A stretch of DNA of 64,000 bases, taken from positions 95,096 to 159,095 of the forward strand of contig NZ_JAYLLH010000008.1 of the NCBI RefSeq assembly GCF_035818635.1. Reading direction: 5' to 3'. The stretch is from Mesobacterium_A hydrothermale (GTDB lineage Bacteria; Pseudomonadota; Alphaproteobacteria; Rhodobacterales; Rhodobacteraceae). Below, one piece after another: positions 50,125 through 58,675 of this stretch. Numbering within the stretch: the stretch's first letter is position 1; every line of letters starts with the position of its first letter. Made by a program: the position numbers and the translations under genes. Below the pieces are notes generated by a model. That model saw nothing but the letters and a program-made list of their open reading frames with translations. It ran no database searches and was not told the origin of the DNA.

Positions 50125-51198
50125 TCAGTCGTGGTAAACAAAGGCAGGCGACAGGTCGCCGGCCAGATCTTCGGTGCGTTCAAGTTCAAGCAGGTCGTTG
50201 ATCCGCTTGCGATAGACCAGCGGGGCCTTGTCGATGGCGATGCGGATCGGGCGGCGCTTCTGCGGGCGGTTCTCTTCGGCCTGCACCGCTTCGAGGATTT
50301 CCTTGTCCTCGGCAAAAGCCAGTCGGAACGCAGCGTCCATCCGCTCGACCGCGTCGGGATCCTCAAGCGCGGAATTGCGGATATGAGCCCAGCGGTCGAT
50401 GGTATAGGTTTCGGTCACCGGCGTTATGAAATGCAGCGCAAAGATGCGGACGCCCTGGTTCCGGTCTTCCTCGGCGCAGTTCTTTTCGACCTCGATCGAG
50501 CCGAAGTCGATCACCGCGGTGCACGGCGTGTACAGATAATAGTAGTGCCAGCGGTCGACATTACCGGTGAAGCCGCCAAAGGCCTTGAAGAACCCGACGG
50601 GTTCGGCATCGCGGATCCAGCGCCAGGCGACGATGGCTTCGCCGTCCGTCTTCACATGCACGGGCACGTTTTCCGAGGCCGCACTGCCCAGCGTCGTCGG
50701 GTGAACAAAACTGATATGGGCCGGGTCGACCAGGTTTTCTGCGACGTTCAGGTAGTTGGATTCCAGGTGCAACGCGTCGCCCAGGTGCACCGCCCAGTTG
50801 GGATCTGTAAATTCCGGCATGTCGAAGATCCGGGCCGGGTCAGCCCGATCGGGATCCCCCATCCAGATCCAGACAATGCCGTGCTTTTCCTCGGTCCTGT
50901 AGCTGACGACATAGGCAGACGCCGGCAGGTTGGTCTGGCCCGGAACCCGGGTGCATTTGCCGGTGGTGCCATCGAAGGTCAGCCCGTGATAGCCACATTG
51001 CACCGTGTCGCCGATCCGCTTGCCCTTGGACAGAGGCAACAGCCGGTGCGGGCAACGATCCTCGAGCGCCGCGACAGAGCCGTCGGACTTGCGGAACATC
51101 ACGATATGTTCGTTCAGAATGGTGTAGCGGCGAAGCTGGTCGTCGATTTCCCGGGACCAGGCAGCAACATACCAGGCGTTCTTTACGAAAATCGTCAT
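50125..51198 (-). CDS. Rieske non-haem iron oxygenase, VanA-like
   Basis: A 357-residue oxygenase subunit of the vanillate O-demethylase (VanA) type. The [2Fe-2S] Rieske ligands are in CPHRLLPLSKG (Cys, His) and CGYHGLTFDG (Cys, His). The mononuclear iron site is in ENLVDPAHISFVHPTTLG with two His, plus a later Asp. Family members demethylate O- or N-methyl groups or hydroxylate rings, using a separate reductase. No VanB-type reductase gene is present in the window. It lies in the operon with the 6-hydroxynicotinate-reductase-like gene, so an N-heterocycle, perhaps N-methylated, is a more likely substrate than vanillate. Confidence 0.85.
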   Translation of the reverse strand: MTIFVKNAWYVAAWSREIDDQLRRYTILNEHIVMFRKSDGSVAALEDRCPHRLLPLSKGKRIGDTVQCGYHGLTFDGTTGKCTRVPGQTNLPASAYVVSYRTEEKHGIVWIWMGDPDRADPARIFDMPEFTDPNWAVHLGDALHLESNYLNVAENLVDPAHISFVHPTTLGSAASENVPVHVKTDGEAIVAWRWIRDAEPVGFFKAFGGFTGNVDRWHYYYLYTPCTAVIDFGSIEVEKNCAEEDRNQGVRIFALHFITPVTETYTIDRWAHIRNSALEDPDAVERMDAAFRLAFAEDKEILEAVQAEENRPQKRRPIRIAIDKAPLVYRKRINDLLELERTEDLAGDLSPAFVYHD

Positions 51199-51216
51199 CG
51201 AACTTGCTCCTTCGCT

Positions 51217-51795
51217 CTAGCGCAGCCCATCCGCGCCGGTGATTTCGCTGTGTGCCAGCCCGCCTACCCGCGGGTTCGGCCGCCCTGTGATCTGAAGCGC
51301 GACCGCGACGACAATCTCGGTCGCGCGGGGCGCGTCGGGCACGCGCAGCCGCATCCCGTCGAAATGGCTGCGGACATAGGCCGCGTCCTTGTGGCCCAAG
51401 GGAACGTCCAGGACATCGCCCGGGGCCCCCATCGCCTTGGACGAGGGCACCAACGCCTTGCCGCCGCCCAATACTGCGCGCAACGGTGCGCCCAACTTGG
51501 GGTGCAGCAGGGCGGCAGCGTGTTCCAGTTCGCCCGCTTCGCCCACCATTGCGGCCTTGCCATAGCCTTGCACATCGTGCGCCGCGCAGCCAAGTGCGGC
51601 CAACGCCTGTTCGCCCAGCAGCTGGCCCAGCGTCGCGCCGGTTTCGATCAATTCGGACAGGTCCTGCGCATATCGCCCGGCGAAGGGGTTCGCGATGACC
51701 GCCGCGGCCACGGCCCGGCGCGACGGCGGCGAAACCGCCTGTCCCATCTCGGTCCGGACCTCTTCGACTTGGGTGATCATCTTGCGCAGCTTCAC
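51217..51795 (-). CDS. DUF1185 family protein, copy 1
   Basis: A 192-residue protein of the DUF1185 family, annotated in databases as amino acid synthesis protein without known activity. Shared motifs with the next gene are AVIANPFAGRY, GYGKAAMVGEAGELEHAAAL and RSHFDGMRLRVPDAPRATEI. GTG 51795 overlaps the stop of copy 2 (GTGA); ATG 51780 is an alternative. The two paralogues are adjacent in one transcript, so a heteromeric complex is possible. The Rieske oxygenase gene follows after 18 bp. Confidence 0.75.
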   Translation of the reverse strand: MKLRKMITQVEEVRTEMGQAVSPPSRRAVAAAVIANPFAGRYAQDLSELIETGATLGQLLGEQALAALGCAAHDVQGYGKAAMVGEAGELEHAAALLHPKLGAPLRAVLGGGKALVPSSKAMGAPGDVLDVPLGHKDAAYVRSHFDGMRLRVPDAPRATEIVVAVALQITGRPNPRVGGLAHSEITGADGLR

Positions 51796-52376
51796 CGCAG
51801 ACCGTCCTCTCCCTTGACGTCCTTGGCCGCCAGGCCACCGACGCGGGCATGGACCCGGGGGCCTGTGGTCATGACCAGCACCAGCAGGATTTCATCGGCT
51901 TTGGGTGCATCGGGCAGGCCCACTTCCATCGCGTCGAAATGCGACCGGACGTAGGAGGCGTTGGCATGGGTGATCGGCACATCCAGCCGCGCGCCGGGCG
52001 CACCCACCTTCTTGGTGGAAGGCACGATGGCCATGGAGTTGGCAATTTTCTCGCGCATGGCATAGCCGCCGGGCACATGCCAGAGCGCGCCGTGCTCCAG
52101 TTCTCCGTTGGTGCCGACAATGGCCCCCTTGCCGTAGCCTTCGATGGTGTCGGGATCCCCGCCAAGCGCGTCGATCAAATCCTGCGCCATCTGCGCGCCC
52201 AGCGGCTTCAGATCGTCCATGAACCCGGCGATGTCCTCGACATACTGGCCGGCGAACGGGTTCGCGATCACCGCCATGCAGGCGGCCCGGCGCAGCGGCG
52301 TGTCCGCGACCGGACCGCCTTCGTGCCAGATGGTTTCGGTCAGGATCGCGGTCTTGCGGTTCTGCGGCTCAGGCAT
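51792..52376 (-). CDS. DUF1185 family protein, copy 2
   Basis: A 194-residue paralogue of the neighbouring DUF1185 protein. Corresponding motifs are MAVIANPFAGQYVEDIAGFM, GYGKGAIVGTNGELEHGALW, VPSTKKVGAPGARLDVPITH and YVRSHFDAMEVGLPDAPKAD. It overlaps both neighbours by 4-8 nt. Strong conservation of HisPro-type and acidic residues suggests an enzyme or metabolite-binding protein. The two copies differ at the N-terminus, with an extra ETIWHEGGPVADTPLRRAA here. Confidence 0.78.
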   Translation of the reverse strand: MPEPQNRKTAILTETIWHEGGPVADTPLRRAACMAVIANPFAGQYVEDIAGFMDDLKPLGAQMAQDLIDALGGDPDTIEGYGKGAIVGTNGELEHGALWHVPGGYAMREKIANSMAIVPSTKKVGAPGARLDVPITHANASYVRSHFDAMEVGLPDAPKADEILLVLVMTTGPRVHARVGGLAAKDVKGEDGLR

Positions 52377-53256
52377 GGATCACCTCTTTCAAACGTTTTT
52401 CACCCGCCTTTCGCGGCAAGACCTGCCGCGTCACCGTCCGGCGCACCCCCTGGCAGGACAGGTAGGCGGCGGCGATCAGGCCGCGATTGGCAAAATCCCG
52501 AGCCACGGCTTGGCCGCGAGAAACCGCCGCGGCCTTGTCCGAGGACGACAACGCCCCCACATCGGTGGTCACCAGGCGATCGCCCAGGTCACTGTCGGGG
52601 GCCAGCCGGTTCGCCGGCACGCGGGTGATACCGGGATGGCCTGGCACATCGACCGCATTCGCGATCAGCGTCGCAGCGGCATCGGCCAGGGCGGCGGTCG
52701 CTGCCAGCACCGTGACGGCGTCGGCAATCCCAAGCGACTGCGACCGGCCACGCCAGCCCGAGGTCGCCACCCCGCCAATCCCGTCACCCGGCCCTACCCC
52801 CGCGTGCGAGACAATTCGACCGGTCGTCGGATCGTCGCAGATCGCCACGCGCAGCACCGGCCCCTCGGTCCAAAGTGCGATATCGCCGCCGTTGTTGATG
52901 TGCAGGCAGGCCAGCCCGTGATCGGGCGTCAGCACGCAGCGCAAAAGATGATCCGCAACCGCCCCGGCAACCGCCGCCATCGGGGTGACGAAAGCCGGTG
53001 AAAACCGTTCGACAGTGTCGGCCATGTTGCGGGCCACCGCCCCCGTGGGACCAGGCCCCGTCGCCGCACGCAGGCGCGGCAATTCCGCGACAAGGTCGGA
53101 CAAAACCGGCGCGAAGGCCGCTTGCGCCCGACGATACGCCGCTTCGACCCGGTCCGGCGCGCCCTGACACGCCACGATCAGGTCAATCGGTCCATGGATC
53201 AGCCGCAGGCGGCCATCGCGCATCCGTTGCGCGCCGGGGCGCTCTTGCCAGCTCAT
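52369..53256 (-). CDS. UPF0280 family protein (ApbE superfamily)
   Basis: A 295-residue protein of UPF0280, a family placed in the ApbE (flavin transferase) superfamily. Recognisable segments are MRDGRLRLIHGPIDLIVACQ, AFVTPMAAVAGAVADHLLRC, HINNGGDIALWTEGPVLRVA and the C-terminal LGIADAVTVLAATAALADAA. ApbE proteins attach FMN to Thr of partner proteins. The start overlaps the stop of the 6-hydroxynicotinate-reductase-like gene and the stop overlaps the DUF1185 copy 2 gene. A role in maturing the flavin of a neighbouring redox protein is an inference from superfamily and linkage. Confidence 0.8.
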   Translation of the reverse strand: MSWQERPGAQRMRDGRLRLIHGPIDLIVACQGAPDRVEAAYRRAQAAFAPVLSDLVAELPRLRAATGPGPTGAVARNMADTVERFSPAFVTPMAAVAGAVADHLLRCVLTPDHGLACLHINNGGDIALWTEGPVLRVAICDDPTTGRIVSHAGVGPGDGIGGVATSGWRGRSQSLGIADAVTVLAATAALADAAATLIANAVDVPGHPGITRVPANRLAPDSDLGDRLVTTDVGALSSSDKAAAVSRGQAVARDFANRGLIAAAYLSCQGVRRTVTRQVLPRKAGEKRLKEVIHA

Positions 53257-54773
53257 TCGGCCTGCTCCTGTTGGCCACGGGCGCCGGGCCAGGGCATCCC
53301 CGCGGCAGGGCGTTCGGGGCGCTGGCCGGACAGGCGATGATCGTTCTGTCGGCCCTTCGCGCCCCGCAAAGCATCCTCCAGTGGCATGACATAGTCCATG
53401 TGCCCGCCAAGCGCGGCATAGTCCGCGGCCGTCATGGTAAATTCGATTGGTGCGACCAGGGCCGGCGTCGGAACGTAACCAAAGGCATTGCGCGGCATCT
53501 GCGTCACGTCCGCCATGAAGGTAATCCCGCCCCCCGGCCACATGCAGACCGGCGCGCCACCGACCGTGACCCGCGTCAGGCGCGATTGGACCGACCGCGT
53601 CAGCGAAACCGGATTCTCGGTGACCCCGGACCGCAAAGACCCGCCAGCACCCGCCATGAACAGGACAGACGCGATCGACGGTTCGCAGTTTTCCTCGATC
53701 CGCTGGACCGACGGCAGCAGCCGCGCGGGCATGTCCCGTTCCACCGGCACAAGATCGTCGTTCAGTTCATAATAGGCCGCGTTTTCGCCAGTGGTCGATA
53801 CCATCAGCAGCGACAGACCAGGCCGCGCGCCCTTGTTCGGCTGCCAGCTGTCCAGGATCGTCAAGGGATCGGTCAGGTCGGTGCCGCCCCAGCCCGTGCC
53901 CGGCTCTGCCACCTGGAAATAGCGCCCGGGCGTCGACCGCCGGCCCTTGATCCGGATGCCGGTCGGTTGCCAGCCGATGACCTTGCCGGCCTGATGTTCG
54001 GACATTACGCCGGTGATGTGGTCGTCGACCACCACGACTTCGTCCACAAGGCCCTGCCATTGCGCCGCGAACATGCCGACCGTGGCCGAGCCACAGCCCA
54101 CGCGCATCCGTTCCTCGCGCTGACCGTTCACCACCGGCGCTTGCCCGGCGGTGATCTCAAGCTCGGCTCCGCCGTCGATGGTCAAGGCCACGGTTTCGCC
54201 GTTGCACAGCGCCAGCAGCGCTTCACAGGTGGCGCGGCCTTCCTTTTTCGATCCCCCGGTCAGGTGATGGACGCCACCCAGAGACAACATCTGCGACCCG
54301 TATTCGGACGTCGTGACATGGCCGATGGTTTCGCCCTCGGCCCGCACCGGCGCACATTCGGTGCCAAGATGCCGGTCGGTGTCGATCTTCACCTTCGCAC
54401 CGCAGTAGGAAAAGATGCCTTCGGTCACGACCGTGATCATATCGGCCCCCGCCGTGCGCGACGCGACGATGAAGGGCGCGGGCTTGTAGTCGGGATAGGT
54501 GGTGCCCGACCCGATGGCGGTGATGAAGGTGTCTTCGCCCGACACAAGGTCCCCGTCCCATTCGCGGTCAAGAAAGGGAACCAGCGGCGCGTCGCCATCG
54601 CGGTTCAGCAAGATCGTGTGCGGGTCCAGCCGCACCAGTTCTCCGCCGTCGTTGGCATAGCGATCACAGGCCCCGGCGCGCCCGTCGGCGATATAGCACA
54701 TCACCGGGCAGGCATCGCAACGGATCTTGTCCGGCACGTCGGCCTTGTCGCGCTTGATGGGCGTATCGCTCAC
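53253..54773 (-). CDS. 6-hydroxynicotinate reductase-like Fe-S protein
   Basis: A 506-residue protein of the family annotated as 6-hydroxynicotinate reductase, which reduces 6-hydroxynicotinate to a tetrahydro-6-oxo product in nicotinate breakdown. The N-terminus has a Cys cluster suited to a [4Fe-4S] centre: CDACPVMCYIADGRAGACDR. Further regions include IVASRTAGADMITVVTEGIF, GGSKKEGRATCEALLALCNG and VGGAPVCMWPGGGITFMADV. GTG 54773 is preceded by GGAG and matches the family N-terminus. It is the first gene of the long minus-strand operon, opposite the molybdenum hydroxylase operon. The true substrate may be another hydroxylated pyridine. Confidence 0.8.
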   Translation of the reverse strand: MSDTPIKRDKADVPDKIRCDACPVMCYIADGRAGACDRYANDGGELVRLDPHTILLNRDGDAPLVPFLDREWDGDLVSGEDTFITAIGSGTTYPDYKPAPFIVASRTAGADMITVVTEGIFSYCGAKVKIDTDRHLGTECAPVRAEGETIGHVTTSEYGSQMLSLGGVHHLTGGSKKEGRATCEALLALCNGETVALTIDGGAELEITAGQAPVVNGQREERMRVGCGSATVGMFAAQWQGLVDEVVVVDDHITGVMSEHQAGKVIGWQPTGIRIKGRRSTPGRYFQVAEPGTGWGGTDLTDPLTILDSWQPNKGARPGLSLLMVSTTGENAAYYELNDDLVPVERDMPARLLPSVQRIEENCEPSIASVLFMAGAGGSLRSGVTENPVSLTRSVQSRLTRVTVGGAPVCMWPGGGITFMADVTQMPRNAFGYVPTPALVAPIEFTMTAADYAALGGHMDYVMPLEDALRGAKGRQNDHRLSGQRPERPAAGMPWPGARGQQEQAE

Positions 54774-54833
54774 GGTGCGGACTCCGATGTCTGGGCGGCC
54801 GGGCTGCAAGCCGGGACCGCGACGGGCGGGATA

Positions 54834-55088
54834 TTCGTTTGTATACGAACGCACGGCTGGCGTTTCCGAGTCAACAGTTTTGACACGGGCCACCCCCCGC
54901 AAACGGGGTCGCCCCCCAGCCCCACCGGGGTCTGTGCAAGTTTTCCGGGCACCGGGGCACCGGGAAAATCCATTCGCACACAAACGAAATTCTTTTTTCC
55001 GAAGGCGCGACGCAAAACCCGAAGGAGTCGATTGACAACTTTTGATGCAAGTTCCTACCGTGGGTCAGTATCGTTTGCACACAAATGA
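54834..55088. promoter_or_regulatory. Three related operators in divergent promoter region
   Basis: A common element TTCGTTTGTRTRCGAA appears at 54834-54850 (TTCGTTTGTATACGAAC), in reverse at 54973-54988 (TTCGCACACAAACGAA), and as a weaker copy at 55071-55088 (TCGTTTGCACACAAATGA). All share a TTTGTRTRC core with flanking symmetry, as in GntR-type operators. The first lies before the reductase-like gene and the third before the FAD subunit gene, so one regulator could control both directions. No GntR gene is in the window. Confidence 0.65.
55032..55060 (+). promoter_or_regulatory. Candidate promoter of molybdenum hydroxylase operon
   Basis: TTGACA at 55032-55037 is a perfect -35 element, with CTACCG/TACCGT at about 55055-55061 as a weak -10 after 17-18 bp. 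The third operator begins about 10 bp downstream, which would place a bound regulator over the early transcribed region. Confidence 0.45.
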
Positions 55089-55125
55089 AGCTCCGCCCTC
55101 GCGCGGACAGCAGGTGAGGCCCCGG

Positions 55126-55959
55126 ATGACGCTGCATCGCCCCGACTCGCTGGAAGACGCGCTTTCGCTTTTGTCGGGGGGCGGCGTGGTTCTTGCGGGT
55201 GGCACCGATGTCTATCCCGCGCTCAGGGATGGCCCGCCGCCGCCGCGGTTGATCGACATCACCGCGATTGCCGGGCTGCGCGGGATCGCCCGCGATGCGC
55301 ACGGCTGGCGCATCGGCGCGGCGACCACCTGGACCGATATCTTGCACACGGACCTGCCGCCGCTGTTCGACGGTCTGAAAGGTGCCGCGCGCGAGGTCGG
55401 TTCGATCCAGATCCAGAACGCGGGCACGGTGGCAGGCAATATCTGCAACGCCTCGCCGGCGGCGGACGGCGTTCCCGCGCTGCTGACACTGGACGCAACG
55501 GTCGAGCTTGCCGGCGCGGACGGACAACGACAGATGCCGCTGGCCGCGTTCCTGAAAGGGCCGCGACAGACAGCGTTGAGGCCCGGGGAACTGGTGACCG
55601 CGCTCTGCATTCCCGAGGGCACAGGCCAAGGCGCATTCACCAAACTGGGCGCACGCCGCTACCTTGTCATTTCCATTGCGATGGTTGCCGCGGTGGTCGA
55701 CCTTCACAACGGCCGGATCGGCCGCGCGGCGCTTGCTGTCGGGGCCTGTTCCCCGGTTGCGCGCCGCCTGCCTGCGCTAGAGGCCGCCCTGGTCGGAACG
55801 ACCCCGGACGAAATAGCGCCGGTGGTGGCGGCCGCGGATCTGCCGGACCTGTCCCCGATCACCGACGTCCGCGCGCCGGCGGAATACCGGATGGATGCGG
55901 TAAGCACCCTCATCGCCCGCACGCTTTTTCAGGCAACGGAGCCCGCCCATGTCGCTTGA
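55126..55959 (+). CDS. FAD-binding subunit of molybdenum hydroxylase
   Basis: A 277-residue medium subunit of the xanthine dehydrogenase/CO dehydrogenase family. FAD-binding motifs are VVLAGGTDVYPALRDG near residue 30 and the second loop GSIQIQNAGTVAGNICNASP, followed by the CO dehydrogenase flavoprotein C-terminal domain. ATG 55126 (MTLHRPDSLEDALSLL) follows GGTGAGG and fits the family start. It overlaps the next gene by 11 nt. It passes electrons from the [2Fe-2S] centres of the fused subunit to its final acceptor. Confidence 0.88.
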   Translation: MTLHRPDSLEDALSLLSGGGVVLAGGTDVYPALRDGPPPPRLIDITAIAGLRGIARDAHGWRIGAATTWTDILHTDLPPLFDGLKGAAREVGSIQIQNAGTVAGNICNASPAADGVPALLTLDATVELAGADGQRQMPLAAFLKGPRQTALRPGELVTALCIPEGTGQGAFTKLGARRYLVISIAMVAAVVDLHNGRIGRAALAVGACSPVARRLPALEAALVGTTPDEIAPVVAAADLPDLSPITDVRAPAEYRMDAVSTLIARTLFQATEPAHVA

Positions 55960-58675
55960 CGAACCCCTGCCTCGGATTGCCTTTACCCTGAACGGTTCAG
56001 ACATCGACATTGCCGTCGACCCGTCCGCGCGGCTGTCCGAGGTGCTGCGCAACGCGGCCGGTGCGAAAGACGTCAAGGTGGGCTGCAACGCCGGCGATTG
56101 CGGCGCTTGCACAGTGCTGATCGACGGTGCCCCGGTTTGTGCCTGTCTCACCGCGGCAGGACAGGCCGTCGGGCGCCGGGTGGATACCCAGGCTGGCCTC
56201 GTCGCGCATGCCCACGACGCACAGCGCCTTGCCGCAGCGTTCCAGCGCCACCAGGCGGCACAATGTGGGATCTGCACGCCGGGCATGATGGTCTCTGCCA
56301 TCGCCCTGCTGCGGTCGGGCCAGCCGCTGACCGAGGCGCGTGTGGCCGACGCGCTTAGCGGCGTGCTTTGCCGCTGCACCGGCTATCGCAAGATCATCGC
56401 AGCGGTGCTGGATGCCGCCTCGGACGGCAGCGCGCCGATGACCGAAGGCGGGATCGGCGCGCCGATTTCCCGGCTGGATGGGGGGCCGAAGGTGGCCGGA
56501 ACCGAACGGTTCGGTGATGACGTCGCCCCGGTCGATGCCCTGTCGGTACGGGTGATCCGGTCGCCGGTCCACCGTGCCCGCTTTGCCTTCGGCGACCTGG
56601 AGGCGTTTCAGCGGACCACCGGGCTGGAACTGATCCTGACCGCGCAGGATGTACCGGGAACCAACACGTTCGGGGTAATCCCCGGCTTTGAAGACCAGCC
56701 GGTCTTTGCCGTCGACACCACCCGGTTCAAGGGCGAGGCCGTGGCCGCGGTGGTCGGCACTGCCGCTGTGATCGACGCCCTGCCCGAGTTTCCGGTCACC
56801 TGGGAAGCCCTGCCCGCACACCTGACCCCGGACCAGGCGGCTGGCGCCGATCTGCTGCATCCCGACCGGGCCGAAAACGTCATGTGCCGAGGCTATGTTG
56901 CACGCGGCGATGCCGCGGCGGGCATGGCCCGGGCGGCGCATGTGGTTTCGGGCCGGTTTTCGACCGGGTTCATCGAACACGCCTATATCGAGCCCGAGGC
57001 CGCATCGGCGCGCCGCGTCGGCGACCGGATCGAGCTGCAGTGCTGCACCCAGGCGCCCTATATGAACCGCGACGCGATTGCCGGCATCCTGGGACTGTCC
57101 GCCGACGCGGTGCGCATCCTGCCGACGGCGGTGGGGGGCGGCTTTGGGTCCAAGCTTGACCTGACCGCTCAGCCCTACGTCGCGCTGGCGGCATGGATCC
57201 TGGATCGTCCGGTGCGGATGGCTTATACCCGCGCCGAAAGCATTGCCACATCGACCAAGCGCCACCCCTCCGAGGTCTGGATGGAAATCGGCACCGACGC
57301 CGACGGGCGCCTTGGCGCGATCCGGTTCGACGGGGTGTTCAACACCGGGGCCTATGCCAGCTGGGGCCCGACCGTGGCGAACCGCGTGCCGATCCACGCA
57401 TCCGGCCCCTACCTGACACCCCATTACGAGGCGAAAAGCGCGGGCATCCACACCAACACCGCGCCGTCGGGCGCATTCCGCGGATTCGGCGTGCCGCAAT
57501 CGGCAGTGGCGCAGGAACAACTGTTCGACGTGCTGGCCGACAAGCTGGGTCAAGACCGGCTGGAGTTCCGGCGCCGCAATTGCCTGCGCAACGGCGACCC
57601 AACCGTCACCGGGCAGGTTTTTGAGACCGGCATGGGCATAGCCGACTGTTTCGACGCTCTGAAACCGCAGTGGGACCGTGCCCTGGCCGATGCCGCTGCT
57701 TTCAACGCCACCAGTACGACCGTCAAACGCGGCGTTGGCGTGGCCGGCGGCTGGTATGGCTGCGGCAATACCTCGATGTCGAACCCGTCGACGATCCGTG
57801 CGGGCGTGACGCCGGCGGGCGACATCGTTCTGCACCAGGGGGCGGTGGATATCGGCCAGGGCTCAAACACGGTGATCCCGCAAATATTCGCCACCGCGCT
57901 TGGTGTGCCGGTCGGCGCGGTCACGCTGGTGGGTGCCGATACCGATCTGACGCCCGACGCGGGAAAGACCTCGGCCAGTCGACAAACCTTTGTCACCGGC
58001 AACGCGGCCCGTTTGGCAGGCGAGGCGCTGCGGGCACGGATCCTGCGGCTGGGCAATGTCGGGCCCGACGCGCAGATCCTGCCGACGGACGACGGGCTCG
58101 TCCTGTCCGACGCCGACACCACCCTCCGCATCGACCTGCCGCAAAGCGATGGATATGCAATCGAGGTGGTGGAAAGCTATGATCCGCCGACGCAGCCCCT
58201 GGATGAAAACGGCCAGGGCGCGCCCTATGCGGTCTTCGGGACCGCCGCGCAGATGGTGGAGCTTGAGGTCGATACCGATCTGGGCACCGTCACACTGCTG
58301 AAATTCACCGCCGCCCATGACGTGGGGCGCGCCATCAATCCGCTGCTGGTCGAAGGCCAGGTCGAAGGCGGCATCGCACAGGGCCTGGGCCTTGCCTTGA
58401 TGGAAGAGTTCCTTCCCGGCCGGACAGAAAACCTGCACGACTACCTGATTCCGACCATCGGCGATGTGCCAGAGATCGACACCATCATCGTGGAAACCGG
58501 CGACGCGCATGGCCCTTATGGCGCCAAGGGGCTGGGGGAACATTGCCTGATCCCCACCGCGCCGGCGATCCTGAACGCCATTGCCCACGCCTGCGGAGCG
58601 CGGGTTCACCATCTGCCCGCAACGCCCGACAAGGTGCGCGCGGCATTTCTGGCTGCCAACGGAGGCACCGCATGA
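55949..58675 (+). CDS. Fused [2Fe-2S]-molybdopterin hydroxylase subunit
   Basis: A 908-residue fusion of the small and large subunits of a xanthine-dehydrogenase-type hydroxylase. Residues about 1-160 carry the plant-type cluster (GCNAGDCGACTVLIDG) and second cluster (CGICTPGMM, LCRCTGYRKI). The molybdopterin part begins at about 165 with GAPISRLDGGPKVAGTERFG; MPT-binding regions include PTAVGGGFGSKLDLTAQPYV and GAFRGFGVPQSAVAQEQLFD. The catalytic Glu is in GAKGLGEHCL near residue 860. It hydroxylates a ring carbon next to N with water as oxygen source. The layout resembles the fused aldehyde oxidoreductases, but FAD is on a separate chain. ATGA overlap with the next gene. Confidence 0.88.
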   Translation: MSLDEPLPRIAFTLNGSDIDIAVDPSARLSEVLRNAAGAKDVKVGCNAGDCGACTVLIDGAPVCACLTAAGQAVGRRVDTQAGLVAHAHDAQRLAAAFQRHQAAQCGICTPGMMVSAIALLRSGQPLTEARVADALSGVLCRCTGYRKIIAAVLDAASDGSAPMTEGGIGAPISRLDGGPKVAGTERFGDDVAPVDALSVRVIRSPVHRARFAFGDLEAFQRTTGLELILTAQDVPGTNTFGVIPGFEDQPVFAVDTTRFKGEAVAAVVGTAAVIDALPEFPVTWEALPAHLTPDQAAGADLLHPDRAENVMCRGYVARGDAAAGMARAAHVVSGRFSTGFIEHAYIEPEAASARRVGDRIELQCCTQAPYMNRDAIAGILGLSADAVRILPTAVGGGFGSKLDLTAQPYVALAAWILDRPVRMAYTRAESIATSTKRHPSEVWMEIGTDADGRLGAIRFDGVFNTGAYASWGPTVANRVPIHASGPYLTPHYEAKSAGIHTNTAPSGAFRGFGVPQSAVAQEQLFDVLADKLGQDRLEFRRRNCLRNGDPTVTGQVFETGMGIADCFDALKPQWDRALADAAAFNATSTTVKRGVGVAGGWYGCGNTSMSNPSTIRAGVTPAGDIVLHQGAVDIGQGSNTVIPQIFATALGVPVGAVTLVGADTDLTPDAGKTSASRQTFVTGNAARLAGEALRARILRLGNVGPDAQILPTDDGLVLSDADTTLRIDLPQSDGYAIEVVESYDPPTQPLDENGQGAPYAVFGTAAQMVELEVDTDLGTVTLLKFTAAHDVGRAINPLLVEGQVEGGIAQGLGLALMEEFLPGRTENLHDYLIPTIGDVPEIDTIIVETGDAHGPYGAKGLGEHCLIPTAPAILNAIAHACGARVHHLPATPDKVRAAFLAANGGTA

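Noticed and set aside
50125..51198. Vanillate O-demethylase VanA assigned by name
   Set aside because: Motifs fit the family, but no VanB partner is present and the operon context points to heterocycle metabolism, so the gene symbol was withheld.
53256..53541. N-terminal extension of the UPF0280 gene to 53541
   Set aside because: The added residues are the out-of-frame translation of the reductase-like gene; ATG 53256 overlaps the upstream stop in the usual operon manner.
52998..55088. 696-codon open frame on the plus strand opposite the reductase-like gene
   Set aside because: Antisense to UPF0280 and the reductase-like protein, Arg/His-rich, and it crosses the divergent promoter region.
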